From Prinia subflava (Eukaryota; Chordata; Aves; Passeriformes; Cisticolidae): a stretch of 64,000 bases of DNA. The stretch covers positions 23,807,300-23,871,299 of the forward strand of contig NC_086254.1 in assembly GCF_021018805.1 (NCBI RefSeq), written 5' to 3'. Both the position numbers and the translations under genes were made by a program. The notes under the pieces are model-generated. The model was not told where the DNA came from and made no database searches. It saw only the letters and a list, made by a program, of their open reading frames with translations. Below, piece after piece: positions 1 through 12,584 of this stretch (positions within the stretch are counted from its first letter, which is position 1; the number at the start of each line of letters is the position of its first letter).

Positions 1-380
1 CCATGCAATGAAAATGTGCTGTGATCTATTGGGCTACCATTGATGGATGATGAAAGGCTTGATATTAATGCCCTGAATATGTATAATCCTGAGCCAGCCA
101 TGGTGTAGGGTCAGCAATCATTCACTTCATTTGATACATTTCCTCACACTGACTTAATACAGAGCATGAAACCCTATTGGAGCCCTCACAGAGCCCAGAG
201 AGTGGTGGAAAATCTGAGGAATTTGCTCCAAAGTTCTCCCTAGGCTATTGCTGCTGATAATCAGCATCTAAAATGTGATGAAATTTCTTTTGTTAACTTT
301 GCCTGCATACTTAGTTGCATTTCGCATCGCTTTGGACTCCTGATTGGTTTTTTGTACACACAACTGTACACATCAAATTC
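1..380. promoter_or_regulatory. Candidate conserved non-coding element, left edge
   Basis: Unique AT-rich sequence without repeat signature. It contains TTGATGGATGATG near 39-51 (PBX/MEIS-like cores), CTGATTGG and several ATTA/TAAT cores, and retains a few CpGs (TTTCGCATCGC near 320). The call is from composition only. Confidence 0.3.
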
Positions 381-2605
381 AATAAATGTGCAGGAAAGGC
401 AGCATTATCACCCAGCTCCTTTTGAAAACGCAGCCTCCAGGGATATATTTCCATTGCAGCATGTGGAGATTTTGTCACATGACATACGTTAATCTTTTCA
501 GAACCCTACAGCTGAATTACAGGCAGCGCTCTACAAATGTATCCCTGCACTTCTGCAAAGACAGGCCAGAATCTTTCCTGGGGTCTGATTTTTCTGCCTT
601 CATTGTATAAGGCCTGTTTACCTGGGAAGATTTTGTAAATAAGGACAAGTTCCGTGCCTAAGGGCGGAAGAAGGGCTCATTTATCTTTGTCTCAGGGGAC
701 TGTGGCATTGTGTTTGCTCTGTAACAAAATCCGGAAAAGCCTCTGGGACACAGTCCCACAGCTGGCTGCGGAGAGCAAGGGTGGATTTTACACTCCCAGC
801 AGTGGTGGTGAGTTATCAGCAGAAATCTCCCCACTCAGGGATCAGGGGTTGTCACTCTGTGTGCACAGTCCTGTTTCTCTCCTCCTTGTGCAGTCCCCAG
901 GAGAGTCGCCTTCCTCAGGACTGTGAAATATTCTTTAATTACTCAGCCACCACTTGGGCTCCCATTTCCTCTCCAGCTGCTCTGGAGAGGGAGAGTGGCA
1001 GAACTTAATTCTCTTATCAAGAAGGGCATCACAGGGTAGAAACTTCTGCACAGTTTTTGTCAGAGTTCTGAGCTTATTGTCTGCCTGCTTGGCAGAGAAA
1101 AAGTGGCTGCGTGTCTCAGGCAGCCTAAGTGATTTGCCTGCAAAAAAATTCCTTGTGAAAACATGAGTGACTTTAAAAGAAGCTTAAGGAAGACCTGCCC
1201 GACAGAAAATGGGTTTGGAATTAAATTTCCCCATTTCTCAAGTGTTCTTATAGCCAGGATTTCGCTTCAGTTCCACCACTGAGAGAAATTAAATCAAATG
1301 TAATTGTGGCTACGTCTAATCCGGGCTCCGACCGCAGCTCCAGGAAAGTTGTCCAAGCTGATTTCCCAGGCTGGGAGGGTGCTGGGGTGGCTCTCTGGAG
1401 TGGCATCAGTGCAGGTATGGCTGGAAGAGCACAATTTGCACCTCTGGGTCGTGGTTTAAACCTACTCAAGTCACAAATTACAGAGCTGCTCAGACAGCTG
1501 CAGCCTTGCTCTGCACACTGCAGCTGCTACTTAAAAACTACTGGTTCCCCTCTCCTGCCTCCCTTCCTCCTCTGGGCAAGGGCCCCTGAACAGCCTCATG
1601 ACAATGTCCTGGTCAGCTCTTTTCTGTTTAAAAAAAAACCCCAACCAAAAAACCAACAAAGTTGATTTCCTGTTCTGGTGAGCCATATATCACTGACGCT
1701 CCCATCTGTGCCGTTTGTCTGTGACAGAATGACAGGTGTCATTTATCATTGGAGCTTGAGGAAGCTGTGGGAAGAGGGATTGAAATTTTTTCTGGAAGCA
1801 GTCAGTGTCTACAGACTGCCAGATCATTAAAAAGGGGGCTTTCCAAAGAAAGCTGTGTGTAATGTGATTGCACTTACTGTCAATGACAGGCTGAGAGAAA
1901 GAAGAAACATCAAAAAAAGAGAGAGAGGGGGAAGGATCGAAAGGGAGAAAGGGAGAGAAACCAAGTTTCTGCCAGGGGCATTTAAAGCTACAGCACAACA
2001 AATGCAGGAATCTTTTTTTGGTTTGGTTTCAATATCTGCATACTAAGTAAGGCCTTTGGAGATTTTAGCTCAGTTTAGAGTGCCAATAAGGAAACCAAAA
2101 CAGGAAACTTCTTGAACAGCACTTATTCGCATCACATATTATTTAGGGCACTGTAACAGAGTTTGTACTTTAAGGAGCGTGTCTCAAAGCACAATGACTT
2201 AAGACTGGGATAGGAGCTAGCAGAGACAGGAAAACCTATTTGGGCTGCAGCTGAAGCTCCCAATAAATCAAAGGGCAGAACTAAGACCAGATACAAGGCC
2301 CTTTTTCAAAAAGGAGACATTTACAACGTCCTGTTTGCATAAGGACATTCAGGAAGAGCAGCATAATATCTCTATTTCAGCACCACCTAGGCAGGCTGTG
2401 GTCAGGGATTTGAGCTGAATCTTTCTTTATTCTCATGGTAAAGCAGAATTACAGCAAATTGTCCTCCTACCTGAGGTACACAAAACCAAAATTAAAACTT
2501 TTTATTGGGAAAAAAAACTTCCAACAGATATCAAATGTTCCAACCACCAAAAGAAAGTGGGACAGATTTTCTATTATTTTTGTGTTCTCCTCATGGATCT
2601 GTTTG
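381..2605. other. Intronic stretch, no gene seen
   Basis: Mixed-composition intron. An A-rich, C-interrupted patch lies at 1630-1660 and a purine-rich GA patch at 1910-1965. ORFs here are short, overlap on both strands and resemble nothing known. Confidence 0.6.
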
Positions 2606-2660
2606 TCCCATGTCCTTAGTCCCATGTCCCATGTCCCTTTGTCCCATGTCCCATGTCCTC
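2606..2660 (+). repeat. Short CCCATGT-type tandem repeat
   Basis: About seven imperfect copies of a 7-8 bp unit, CCCATGT with occasional extra bases (TTAGT, CTTTGT). It resembles the octamer of the larger 12.6-13.4 kb array but is much shorter. Confidence 0.75.
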
Positions 2661-5600
2661 TTTCTGCTGGAGCTGGATCATGGAGTGAAATTCTGATTGA
2701 TGTAACACAGAGAGGCTGGGGATTGCAAAGGGATTGCTCAGGAGCTGGTCACTCCTGGGAAGAGTGCTTAGCCTGGAATAAGTCACCTCAGTCCCTCCTG
2801 GGGTGAGAATCTGTGGCTGTAGAAAATCCCAGCGTGAGTTACAAGGCTGAGAACCAGCTAACAGACAAACCTGGCTGTGTCCATAACCCCGGGATCCAAC
2901 ATCAAACCTGCGAGGGCTCTGTGAGTCTGGGCTAGAGATGTGGCCCAGGGCAGGGACATTCTCCTCTTTAGTGATGGGTTTTCCTGCAGGCCTTTGGGAA
3001 GCACAGTACAGGAAAATAAACCAAAGGAATTTTCACAGTCCTCTGCACAGGGTGTGTAAGGAAATGGAAAAGTCATCTCCCTGTCTTCTGCCACCAAGCA
3101 TGTCCATGGAAGGACAAGGAGAATCCAGCTGTGCTGGATAAAGCAGCATCTAATGATTGAGGTTCTGCTGGGGAAGTCTGCTCAGTTCCCAGCTATGCCA
3201 GAGCATCTGTGAGTGAGCATTATCTGATTTCTCCACGTTTTCAGTTTCTGCTCTTTACTGTCTCCTACAGAGATTTGAGTTCTTTAAGACAGGAACCATC
3301 CTGCAGCACCTTGAACACCTCGTGTCCTGCACAGGATGTCCTGCTCTGAGCTTGTGTTTCTTCCTGCAGCTGCAACACAAAGGCTCTAATTGTTATGCTA
3401 ATGAAAAATGAACATTCTGCCTCGTGCTTAACAGCTCAGTAATTTCTATTTATGTATTTACGTGCTGATTTACACCAGTGTTTGCCTCTGTGGAGGGCAT
3501 TCCGTGGAATCAGAGAGATCAGAGCAACCCCACGCAGAGCTGGTGGCTTAGCACATGTAAGTGCTAACACTGCAGTTGGGTGATGAAGTTGTTACATGTG
3601 TTCCCATGTAACTTTGTTTGTGCACCCTTCCCAGTGTGTTAAATGCCATTATATCATTCTTATCATCACAAGCTCAGCATCATTCTCTCCTGGCGCTGGA
3701 ATTGCAGAGCATGTGTGCACATGGATAGACATATCTCTGTGTATACACACACAGAGAAAAACATCTTTATACATAAGGTTCAAAACTATTTTTACCAGGT
3801 GAGGACAATTTTTGCCTGACATTTGATTCTTGCTGGGCTGGACTCCAGGTAAATGTGCTTTCCTGTGTGAAGGAGATCGGGTCAGAACTGCTTTAAATGT
3901 CATCTCCCTAGTGCAAAACAGATATCCCTGTTTTCAGCAGCTACATGAAGGAAGCAGAATATAAAATCAGGCCTCAAAGTCATGTCTGTGGTTCTGTTGA
4001 CATTTCTGTCTGTGGGGTGACAGAGGCTGGCCCTGTCATTCTCAGCACTACACCTGTACTACTCCTGTAACACTCAGGGCTCGAAGGCTTACTGGGGAAT
4101 GTTTCCTGTGAGTCCAGAAAACTGGGTGGCGTGCCATGGACACACAGATCTCAGAGGAAACTGCAGCAGGCAAGAGAGATCAGCCTCCCTTTTTAGGATA
4201 TTTGCAGTAAAGTGGCATCCAAGCCTCTCAGTTCTAAAAGAAAAAATGTAAGTTGTTGCTGGTGTGGTTTTGCTTCGGGAAAGGAATTGCTGCTCACAGA
4301 GATAAGGTTCTGCCTTCTGGCCAAGTGGTTCTAACAGTGAGATCTGGGTAAACACCTCGGTTCAGCACAGTTGGAGTTTGAGACTAAACACTGGAGTCTT
4401 TACTCAGCCAATCCTGCTCTAGTTTTACTTTCGATGTGCAGCTTGGGATCACAAAAAGGAGCCCAGTGTGTGCAGGAAAAGCTTCTTTAGGGTAGTGTGG
4501 AGAAACAGGACTGAAATATCATTTATTCTCAGGAAAAGCTGAAATGAAAAGGGGATTCAAGGCCAGATTTGAAGTTTGTGTGGCTGGAACCACACCCACC
4601 TCAGGTGACCGTGGTGGGTCATTGTCACCAGACCGTGTCACAGAGAAGAATGGCTCTGCAATGGCACCTGCAGGTTTATTTAGACTGTCAGCAGTTATCC
4701 CCCAGCTCCAGACTTCTCACATCAAAAGTGTGCCCAACATTGGCTGAACAAACCTGAGTCTAATATTTATACAACATTAAAATCAGCTGGAACACAATCC
4801 TGCAGGTAAATATCCCCTGTTTGGAACTGCATCATTTTCTCTTTGCTGGTAACATGTTGGTGTTGCAAGGGACATTTGGTTCTCAGCAGATTTCTCAGCA
4901 ATAGGTGAACGCAGCCAGAATTGCACAAATTAAATCCATAAAAAAATCTTATTGTTATTGGTTAGAGTCTGGATTTCTTGTATTGATAAAATTACCAGTT
5001 AAGAAAAAATCAGTAAAATTTGAGATTTGTAATGCAAATTGTCACATACACAAATGTTCCAGGATCTGTCACATGTGCTGATCCTTTAAAATTAGGAGGA
5101 ATTATACCATAATCTGTGATAATCTTCTGCCTTTTGGTCTTTATTTAATTTCTGACCACTAAAGTAAAAGATTTAAACTGTAAAGAGGAAAGAGAGGGCT
5201 CCATCAATATGTACGTTGTTTTTCTCCAGAGATTAAATAAAAGTTTGTGCATGTATTTACATTTTTTCTTCCGTAGTATACACTGTCCACTTATATTTGG
5301 AATGGGACTTCAGAAAAGCTGCAGAGGAGTTAATGAGAGTAGGATGTTTGTACAATTCTGTAAATATTGGTTTATATTTCTGGGAGCAGCTATCATATAT
5401 CTTGAGCCTTTCTTTCCAGGCTCGCGGCTCTCTTGGACTCCCATTTAGGTTAAACCTTTGGCAAGAGTTCAAGGAGCAGGGAAAGCAGCTGAGGGTCTGG
5501 TCCAGTGGGAGAGATCCAGGAAAGCTCTCGGATGCTGGTGTGCAGCTGGCAGGGATTCCAGGAGCCTGAGCTCGAGGGAGCACAGGGGAAGCTGTGCTGC

Positions 5601-6109
5601 CCTCAGTGTTCAAAACCTCCAGGAGCCGCAGCTCCAGCCAGGACGGCCAGGATGAGCCCACAGAGGGTTCCTGTGCTCCCCAAAACACATTCCCCGAATG
5701 CACAGGGAAACCAGAGCTCAGCTTTGTATCCCAGGCTCTGGGAAATTCTCCCCTTCTCTATGAGGCAGCGTCTGAGATGATATTTCCCTCTCCTTCTCTC
5801 TCTCTCTCTCTTGTTCTCTCTTTCTGCTTAAACTCTGTAGGGCAGATGTAAAGGTCAAGCCAATTGATTTGTCTGGGTAGCAGGGCACTCTCAGCGGAGA
5901 TGCAATTCACAGTTTCATAAAGTCTGGTGGTGTTGGCTTGACTCGGTGTTTGTGAGGAGAATCTACAGTTAGGGAGACCTCCATCATTGTTGAGAGCATC
6001 TCTGTAATTTGTCTTGAAACGATTATATTTCAAGTTTCTTGCAAAAACAACTCAGAAATGCTGGTAGGTATGTTGAGGGGGAAAAGCCACTAAATACCTA
6101 ATCCATGTT
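2661..6109. other. Intronic stretch, no gene seen
   Basis: Non-repetitive intron of moderate GC. A 30-bp pyrimidine CT-repeat patch lies at 5788-5826. A few AT-rich sections (4750-5250) could be regulatory, but nothing specific stands out. No ORF looks like a protein. Confidence 0.55.
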
Positions 6110-6260
6110 CCCTCTCTGTGTAACTATGAAATGCATCTTGTTCACTTTTATCTTTGTCACAGAATGATTGACATGCAATATCTCAGCTTGACACTTTGAT
6201 ATTGGTGATCAGAGCAATTTGTTTCAACCTGCATGCTAAACCCTCAAGGTTAGGATATTC
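6110..6260. promoter_or_regulatory. Candidate regulatory element with PBX/MEIS-type site
   Basis: AT-rich unique block with TGATTGACA at 6165-6173, a composite PBX-MEIS/PREP-like core, next to ATGCAATAT. It also contains ATGCAT and CTTTGT (TCF/SOX-like). Inference from motifs only. Confidence 0.3.
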
Positions 6261-6809
6261 CTAAAATATAAACATAAAGGATGGATTACTGCTATCATTG
6301 CCTAGTTTATAATCTGTTCTTATCAGCCAAGGGCTGGTATTGTAAAAGACCTGATTTCTTTCTGTAAGTAATTTCAGTGTCCATTTTAACTGTGCATTTC
6401 TTCTGCTCTTTACGTGTAACGCTGAGTTATTCCAAGCCTGTGCATAAATACAGAGATTGTGGAAGGGAGCTGGGTACAGCCGTGAGCTCCTCTGTGCTTC
6501 CTGATGTACAATATGGAATGGGACTGCTTTGGCAGAAGACAAATCACATTGTCAGGCTGATGAGAACAGTTTGCTTCTCAAGGAGAACGTTGGTGCTTCT
6601 TTTCTACTTTGTCACAGTGCATTGTTGCTTTATTCTTCATCTTCAAATACTCTGAAATGAATGGTTTGGATACCTGAGAAATAATGTGTAACATCCTTCT
6701 TTATTGCCTGGGTTCACAGTTTATTTGGTAAATGCTTTTGGTCTCTTTCCAGCAGTCACACTAAGCTTTAGGAGGTGTCAGTGAGGTTGGAGGAGGGTTC
6801 ATCAGGCTG

Positions 6810-7038
6810 ATGTTGGTTAGAGGGGACCTTAAAGGTCATCCATCCCCACCCCAGCCGTGGGCAGGGACACTTTCCACTGTCCCAGGCTGCTCCAGTTCCC
6901 ATCCAGCCTGGCCTTGGACACTTCCAGGGATCCAGGGGCTTGGGGAATTCCTGTTCTAGAGCTTCAGCACCCTCAGAGAGACGAATTTCTTCCTAAATTC
7001 CACACTCAAGTCAATCCACACTCTTCTGTGGGGCTGCT
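6810..7038 (-). mobile_element. CR1 LINE fragment, 3' end, minus orientation
   Basis: The + strand reads as the reverse complement of a CR1 3' region: GGGACCTTAAAGGTCATC, then GGGCAGGGACACTTTCCACT, CCAGCCTGGCCTTGGACAC, TTCCAGGGATCCAGGGG and ACGAATTTCTTCCTAA. It is 5'-truncated as usual for CR1 and lacks a clear ATTCTRTG terminus, so it is old. Confidence 0.85.
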
Positions 7039-8640
7039 CAGTGGCATCATCTGCTGCTGAGGAACCTTCTGTGCCTCAGTCTGTGAAGCTTTTGCTGTTT
7101 TCCTTGTTCCCTTATATCCCATTTAATACTGCAAGCCAATTAATCAAAGGGCCTGGCTGCTGTGGATCAGCTCTGGGGTGCTGATCCACGCTGCCTGTGC
7201 CCATTCCACACTGGGAGGGACTAGGGACCAGCTGGGACTGCTGGGGGAGCTGTGGAAATGCTGCTGGGACTCCACAGAGCGTCCTGCTCCTCATCTGGGA
7301 TGGACACGGTTTTCCAGCCAGCTCCTCCTTTTCTGATATTTCCCTGCTGTTAAAATTAGAAAGCTCTGCCTTCTGGTCGGGAAGGAGGGCCAGACTTGTC
7401 AAACACAAGGTAGTTTGTAAGTGTAACACCATTATTTACACTGATATTTTTAGCAGTTTTCTGGTGCTCGTTGAGATTTGAAGCTGAGAGTTCTTGGAGC
7501 TCTCCTTTCCTTTCCTGCAAATACCCAAGCACACACCTTCCCACACTGGCTTGTGGCAGAGGGGGTTCCTCTGGTGTGCTCAGCCAGAGCTGCCGGGCTG
7601 ATATGAATGAAGAACACGTCGGGGTCAGCAGATTCATCCCCATGCAGCCCCTTCCCTTTTCCTGCAGTGTGGAACAAAACAGAGCTGCACTCACTGTTTG
7701 CACCCCCTTCCCATCACAGATTTCACTTGTGCTTAGCAAAATGCTCCCAGGTCCTCCCGAGCTGAAGGTGCTATTTAAATGTAAATTATTATTTACAATA
7801 TCTTATGCTTGATATAAGTTTTGGGGAAGTTTCATCTTTACACTTGTTTGCAGCAGCATATCCTTTCATAGCTATAATTTATATGCAAAGGTTTTCCCTG
7901 TCCTATCACACATTTTCCAATATGTTTTGATGAAGTCTGAATAGTTCAAATTGAGCTCCAGCATTCTGCATTTTATTTATTTCCTATCTCGTTTGTATGA
8001 AGTTTTGTCATAGGTTAGGGCTTGCTTTTATATTCCAGTAAGAGAGGATATAGAATATGTGATTATTCAAGGTCTTTGTTATTTATATATCCTGCATCCC
8101 GTGTGTGCTGCTCCGGTGTCCAAGTGAAATGCAGGATTCTATTTTAATTCTCATGACTGTGTGTGATCATTAACAGCCACTGCACCCAGTACAAAATAAA
8201 AATGCAATTCCAAGAAGTGTGCACATAAATAAATATAAGTGAGCACGTAAAAGAATGAATGAGATAAATTGGTTCTTTTCAAATATCAAACTTATCTTCA
8301 GTTTAAGGGAGGCATCCTCTGTGCTGCCTCTGCTCCAAATGGCACTTTAAAAAAAATTAAACATAACAATAAACCAGAATTCATTGCTTTTAATAACATT
8401 TTCAGCCACGTGCTGAGGGTGGGCTCCCTTTTTCCATTTTTTTTTCCCTTAAGATTGCAATTTTGAAAATAGCAGGAAAGGTCATAACACATTGAGTATT
8501 GCCCTGCCGTTTCTATAGCACTTGGAATTTCAGTCAGCTCGGGTTTGTGTCTGTGCTGGAGCCCGGCAGCTCCAGCCTGTCCCCGCTCCTTTTCCAGCAG
8601 CGGCTGCAAGGGGAACCCTCGCCCCCTTCTGTCCAGACAC
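7039..8640. other. Intronic stretch, no gene seen
   Basis: Moderate-GC sequence to about 7750, then AT-rich sequence at 7780-8480 with several ATTTAT/AATAAA tracts. The AT-rich half could hold regulatory DNA; I see no decisive motif cluster and no gene. Confidence 0.5.
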
Positions 8641-8648
8641 TGCGGGGG

Positions 8649-9247
8649 TCTGGATCCTTTGCTGTGCTCAGCATCTGCTCCCATCCTGCTGGGGAAGGGA
8701 AGGGAAAGGAAAGGAAGGGAAAGGAAGGGAAAGGAAGGGAAAGGAAGGGAAAGGAAGGGAAATCCCCTCTCCGACATGGGATCCATCAGTTCTCTGGGGT
8801 CTGGATCCCTTTGCTGCACTCCGCATCTGCTCCCATCCTGCTGGGGAAGGGAAGGGAAAAGAAAGGAAGGGAAATCCCCTCTCCGACATGGGATCCATCA
8901 GCTCGCTGGGGTCTGGATCCCATTGCTGTGCTCAGCATCTGCTCCCCATCCTGCCTGGCCAGGGAAGGGAAGGGAAAAGAAAGGAAAGGAAGGGAAGGGC
9001 TCCTGTCTGACATGGGATCCATCAACTCATTTGGGTCTGGATCCCATTGCTGCGCTCAGCATCTGCTCCCCATCCTGCCCGGCCAGGGAAGGGAAGGGAA
9101 AGGAAGGGAAGGGCTCCTGTCCGACACGGGATCCATCAGCTCTCTGGGGTCTGGATCCCATTGCTGTGCTCAGCATCTGCTCCCATCCTGCCCTGCCAGG
9201 GGTGGGAACAGTTCCTCTCCGACATGGGATCCATCAGCTCGCTGGCA
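8649..9247 (+). repeat. GA-rich composite minisatellite, five units
   Basis: Five tandem units start at 8649, 8800, 8912, 9036 and 9150 (151, 112, 124, 114 and 98 bp). Each begins TCTGGATCC, continues with TGCTCAGCATCTGCTCC and CATCCTGC, passes through a variable GGAAGGGAAA tract, and ends near GACATGGGATCCATCA. The inner GA tract is itself a 10-bp tandem repeat, longest in unit 1 (8694-8761) and absent from the last unit. Length differences come mainly from this nested tract. Confidence 0.93.
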
Positions 9248-9582
9248 GCTGGCACCGCAGCAGCCAAACACCAGATGCAGGATGAAAGCTCCTGCCTGTG
9301 TTTCCCTGGGAAAGAGGAAGCTCCGCTTCCTCCCCTCTGCAGAGGTTTCCCGGCTGTGCAGCTCGGGAGTGTCACCAGCAGAGAGGGGTTCAGTGCCACT
9401 GATTTACAGCCACAGCAGCAGTGACAGCCAGGCACGGTGGGGAAAAGCAGGTGACTGTCCATCCTGGGCACTCTGGAGAAGCTCTCAACTCTGGACTCTG
9501 CTCCAAGCAGTTTTCACTTCTCCTTTCCCTGTTCCTTCCTCCAGTCCTGCTCTGGATACTGGGCAAGCAGTGACCTCAGCCT
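9248..9582. other. Intronic stretch between minisatellite and CR1
   Basis: GC-moderate sequence with no gene or recognisable repeat. The long plus-strand ORF crossing it (8499-9626) is a by-product of the adjacent array. Confidence 0.5.
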
Positions 9583-9802
9583 GCCCACCCTCCCAGGGAA
9601 GGATTTATTCCCAATATCCCACCTAAACCTCCTCTCTGGCAGTGTGAAGCCATTCCCTGTGTCCTGTCCCTCCATCCCTTGGAAATCCTCTCTCTGCATC
9701 TTCCCTGCAGCTCCTTCAGGCCCTGCAAGTGAGGTCACCCCAAAGCTTCTCCTCTCCGGGTGAACAATCCCAATTCTCTCAGCCTTTCCTCATCCGAAAG
9801 CC
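9583..9802 (-). mobile_element. CR1 LINE fragment, minus orientation
   Basis: The + strand carries CR1 reverse-complement landmarks in order: CCCAATATCCCACCTAAACC, GTGTGAAGCCATTCCCTG, GTGTCCTGTCCC, then TCTCCTCTCCGGGTGAACAA and CCCAATTCTCTCAGCC. Both ends are degraded. Confidence 0.85.
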
Positions 9803-12580
9803 TTTCCTTCCTCCCTGTAAACCAGGAATAACAGAGCTTCCCCACTGCCCAGGCGTGTCAGGAGGAGGAATCCTGGAAGCTGGGGGTGCCTGCTGGGACA
9901 GGGCAGGGCTGTGGCAGGAGCAGGAGGGGATTTGTTCAGCCCTCCCAAATGAAAGGTGCACAGTGACTGCCACCCTTCCTGCCACCCACCGCAGAGTGAT
10001 CTCTGGCAAAATGAAATGCAAAAAATACAACCCTTACAGCAAGGCAATAAAAACACCTTCTCTAACACAGCCTCTTGGGGCTCAAATATTCATACAATAC
10101 CAGGTTTTTCAAATAATGCAATAACTGCTCAAAAAAACCAAACCAAAAAACCCACAAATAAAAATAATAATAAAAAAGTCTAAAAGATGCTCCTCTTTTA
10201 GCTTAAGCACAATTTTTGCTCTACCAGCAGACAATGAACTCCAGTGTCTGAGCAGGCAGTCATCTCTGACAGCGCAGGGCTTCTGCTGTATAAAATACAG
10301 TATTTATAATGTTTCTGCAAGTGTCTCTTTGATTGCATTATTCCTTTGTCTGACCTATACTTTCAGATAAAAGTGTTTTGCTTAGAAACTACGTAATAAA
10401 TCAAGTGTAGGAAACAGACACGTTCCTTTTCTATCAGGGACTAAATGTGAAAAATGGTTTCAAGGAAGCTGAGGGTAAATGATGGAGTTCTGTTACCAGT
10501 TTTGCCTTTGCTGAAACAAAGTAAAGGTAATGTACAGGAGGAATATCTCAGGGTCACTGCAGTCATATGTCAAGTGCTAGAATAGTACTTTATTTGGCAA
10601 AGAGATCAAAGAAAAGCTTTGTGTTATTTTTCTTCTGTATGCTGAGGAATGGAAGAGGTTTTCTCCCCATTTATAGTTACTAGAACTGTAGTTTCCCTGA
10701 TCCGAGATGAGATCACCCAACTCCAGGATATGATTACATTTCAGTAGTTAAAAAAAAAATTACATAAGTACTAAGCATGATTTGACCTACCTTTCCTGTG
10801 TCAGACTGCTGAAATTATTTTACATTTATATAAATCCAAGCTGCTTTGCACCTTTTTGTAGCTAGAATAAATGCTACCCTGGGAGCCAGGGGTCTCATGG
10901 TGGACAACTTATTGCGTGTTGAATGTGTCACAGTAAATCTGCAAGAGGTTTTAAGCTGAAAAGAGATTTTTTTTCCCCTTAGAAGGTTAGAGGAAAGTAA
11001 AGAAATTAATTTTCAAAGCACAGGAACCAGAAAAATTCCTTTTCATATTCTCTTCTTTTCTGTAAGCACTGTGCTGAGAGAAAAAAAAAGTAAAGCAAGT
11101 TTTAAGTGAAATAACCACTTACTGAAACACTTGCAGAGACAAATCCTCAAGTTATATAGGCTGCAGTGATTCTATTTTTCAAGCCATGCTTTTGAAGGTG
11201 TCATGATATACTGCGGTTGTCTTTAATGCTACAGTTAACATATATTAAAGAGATGCTGGTGTCTTCATCCCCTGCATGTGCGTGATGCACTCAGACTCTC
11301 CTGGTGGCTCTGAGCTTCAGGTCTTGCCTGTAGCAGATTAATGTTGGGAAGGATTGATCCCAAAAAAACAAGTGTGGGGTGAGGCTGTCCCATCCCAAGG
11401 CCCTGGAATCCCTGGGGAAGGACAGACAACCCCTGTCCCTCCCACAGCACCACTGGTGTGCTGGGAGTTTATTTATCACAGCTTGGGAAAGGAGCACCCC
11501 CTAAGAATTATTCACATTGTTCCACACAGCTCCTATCTCACATCTCTCTTTTTTTTTCCAAAAGCTGATGAAATTAATGAGAAGTGACAAAAGGAAAGGA
11601 ACTCAGCTAACGACGTGGCTGAGGTCAGGCTTGAGGAACGAGCACAGTGGGTTAAAACACCAACACAGTAATGTAGGTGTGAGCAAATGAACCATCTAAT
11701 AAATAATTAACAATTAATTTTCTTCTGTCTTTTATCTTTACCTCTTTTTTTTTTCCCCCTCTACTTTTCCACCCTGCGCTTCTGTTTTGCATTTGCCGTG
11801 TTCCCGCAATTAATTAAAAAACAAAATCAAAGCGCGGGGTTACAAAGTTCCAGCGGTGAAATCCTGCTGGAATGGAAAGTTCTGCTTCCCCGATCCTGTT
11901 CGTTAGTGCTGGTGTCGAGGGCTGGCTGTGCATATTTTATGGAGCAGTGGATCCCAGCACAGCCCTGCTGCTGCCGAGCTGGGGAGCTTTGTTTTAGAAA
12001 TCTCCAATGCGATGTAGCCGCAGTTTGTGTCATGTTATATTGTCATATGACAAGACATGAACCAATGTAAGCCAGCGGAATGCAGCACAATGCATTGTAT
12101 GACTTACACCTTGTCAGGTTTTTTGGCTTCAGAAAGAGCTTTTTTCCCCAAGGTAGTAAGTGATGCTAGAAAAAAATCCCCGTGTTACCTAGGAACTGAC
12201 AGGTGCCCCTATTTTCTGACTATCCAAATTAAATTTAATCTGGATGTGTTTCCACACAGCAAATCTAAATGTTGCTTTACTTTTTGTCACTTCCCGATTG
12301 GAACATTAGTGGCCTGCTAATGTGATTAACTGTTTGCCTCAGGCAGCTCAGGCTGGGCTTTGTCCCACTGGACAACTGATGAGCTCAGCAAAGTTTAAAG
12401 CTCCCTGGCTAAGAAGGGATCAGCATCTCAAACCTGGATCCAGGGGGGCTCGAGCCGGCCAGGGGGGACAGGAGACGTGGCTGTGCTGGCACTGAGCTGG
12501 GGAGAGGCACACGGGGATTGTCAGGGGCACCTTGTCACCTCTGCCTTGTCACAGTGCAAGGGCTTGGCAGTGCTGGGGGT
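9803..12580. other. Intronic stretch, no gene seen
   Basis: GC-rich to about 10000, with an A-rich simple patch at 10128-10180, then a long AT-rich section (10200-12330). The latter includes AATTAATT-containing stretches around 11700-11820 and ATTAAATTTAATC near 12227, possible homeodomain-site-rich regulatory DNA. No ORF resembles a protein. Confidence 0.5.
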
Positions 12581-12584
12581 GCAG

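Noticed and set aside
8499..9626. 375-codon plus-strand ORF
   Set aside because: It runs through the GA-rich composite minisatellite; three overlapping frames are equally open and the peptide merely repeats the DNA unit.
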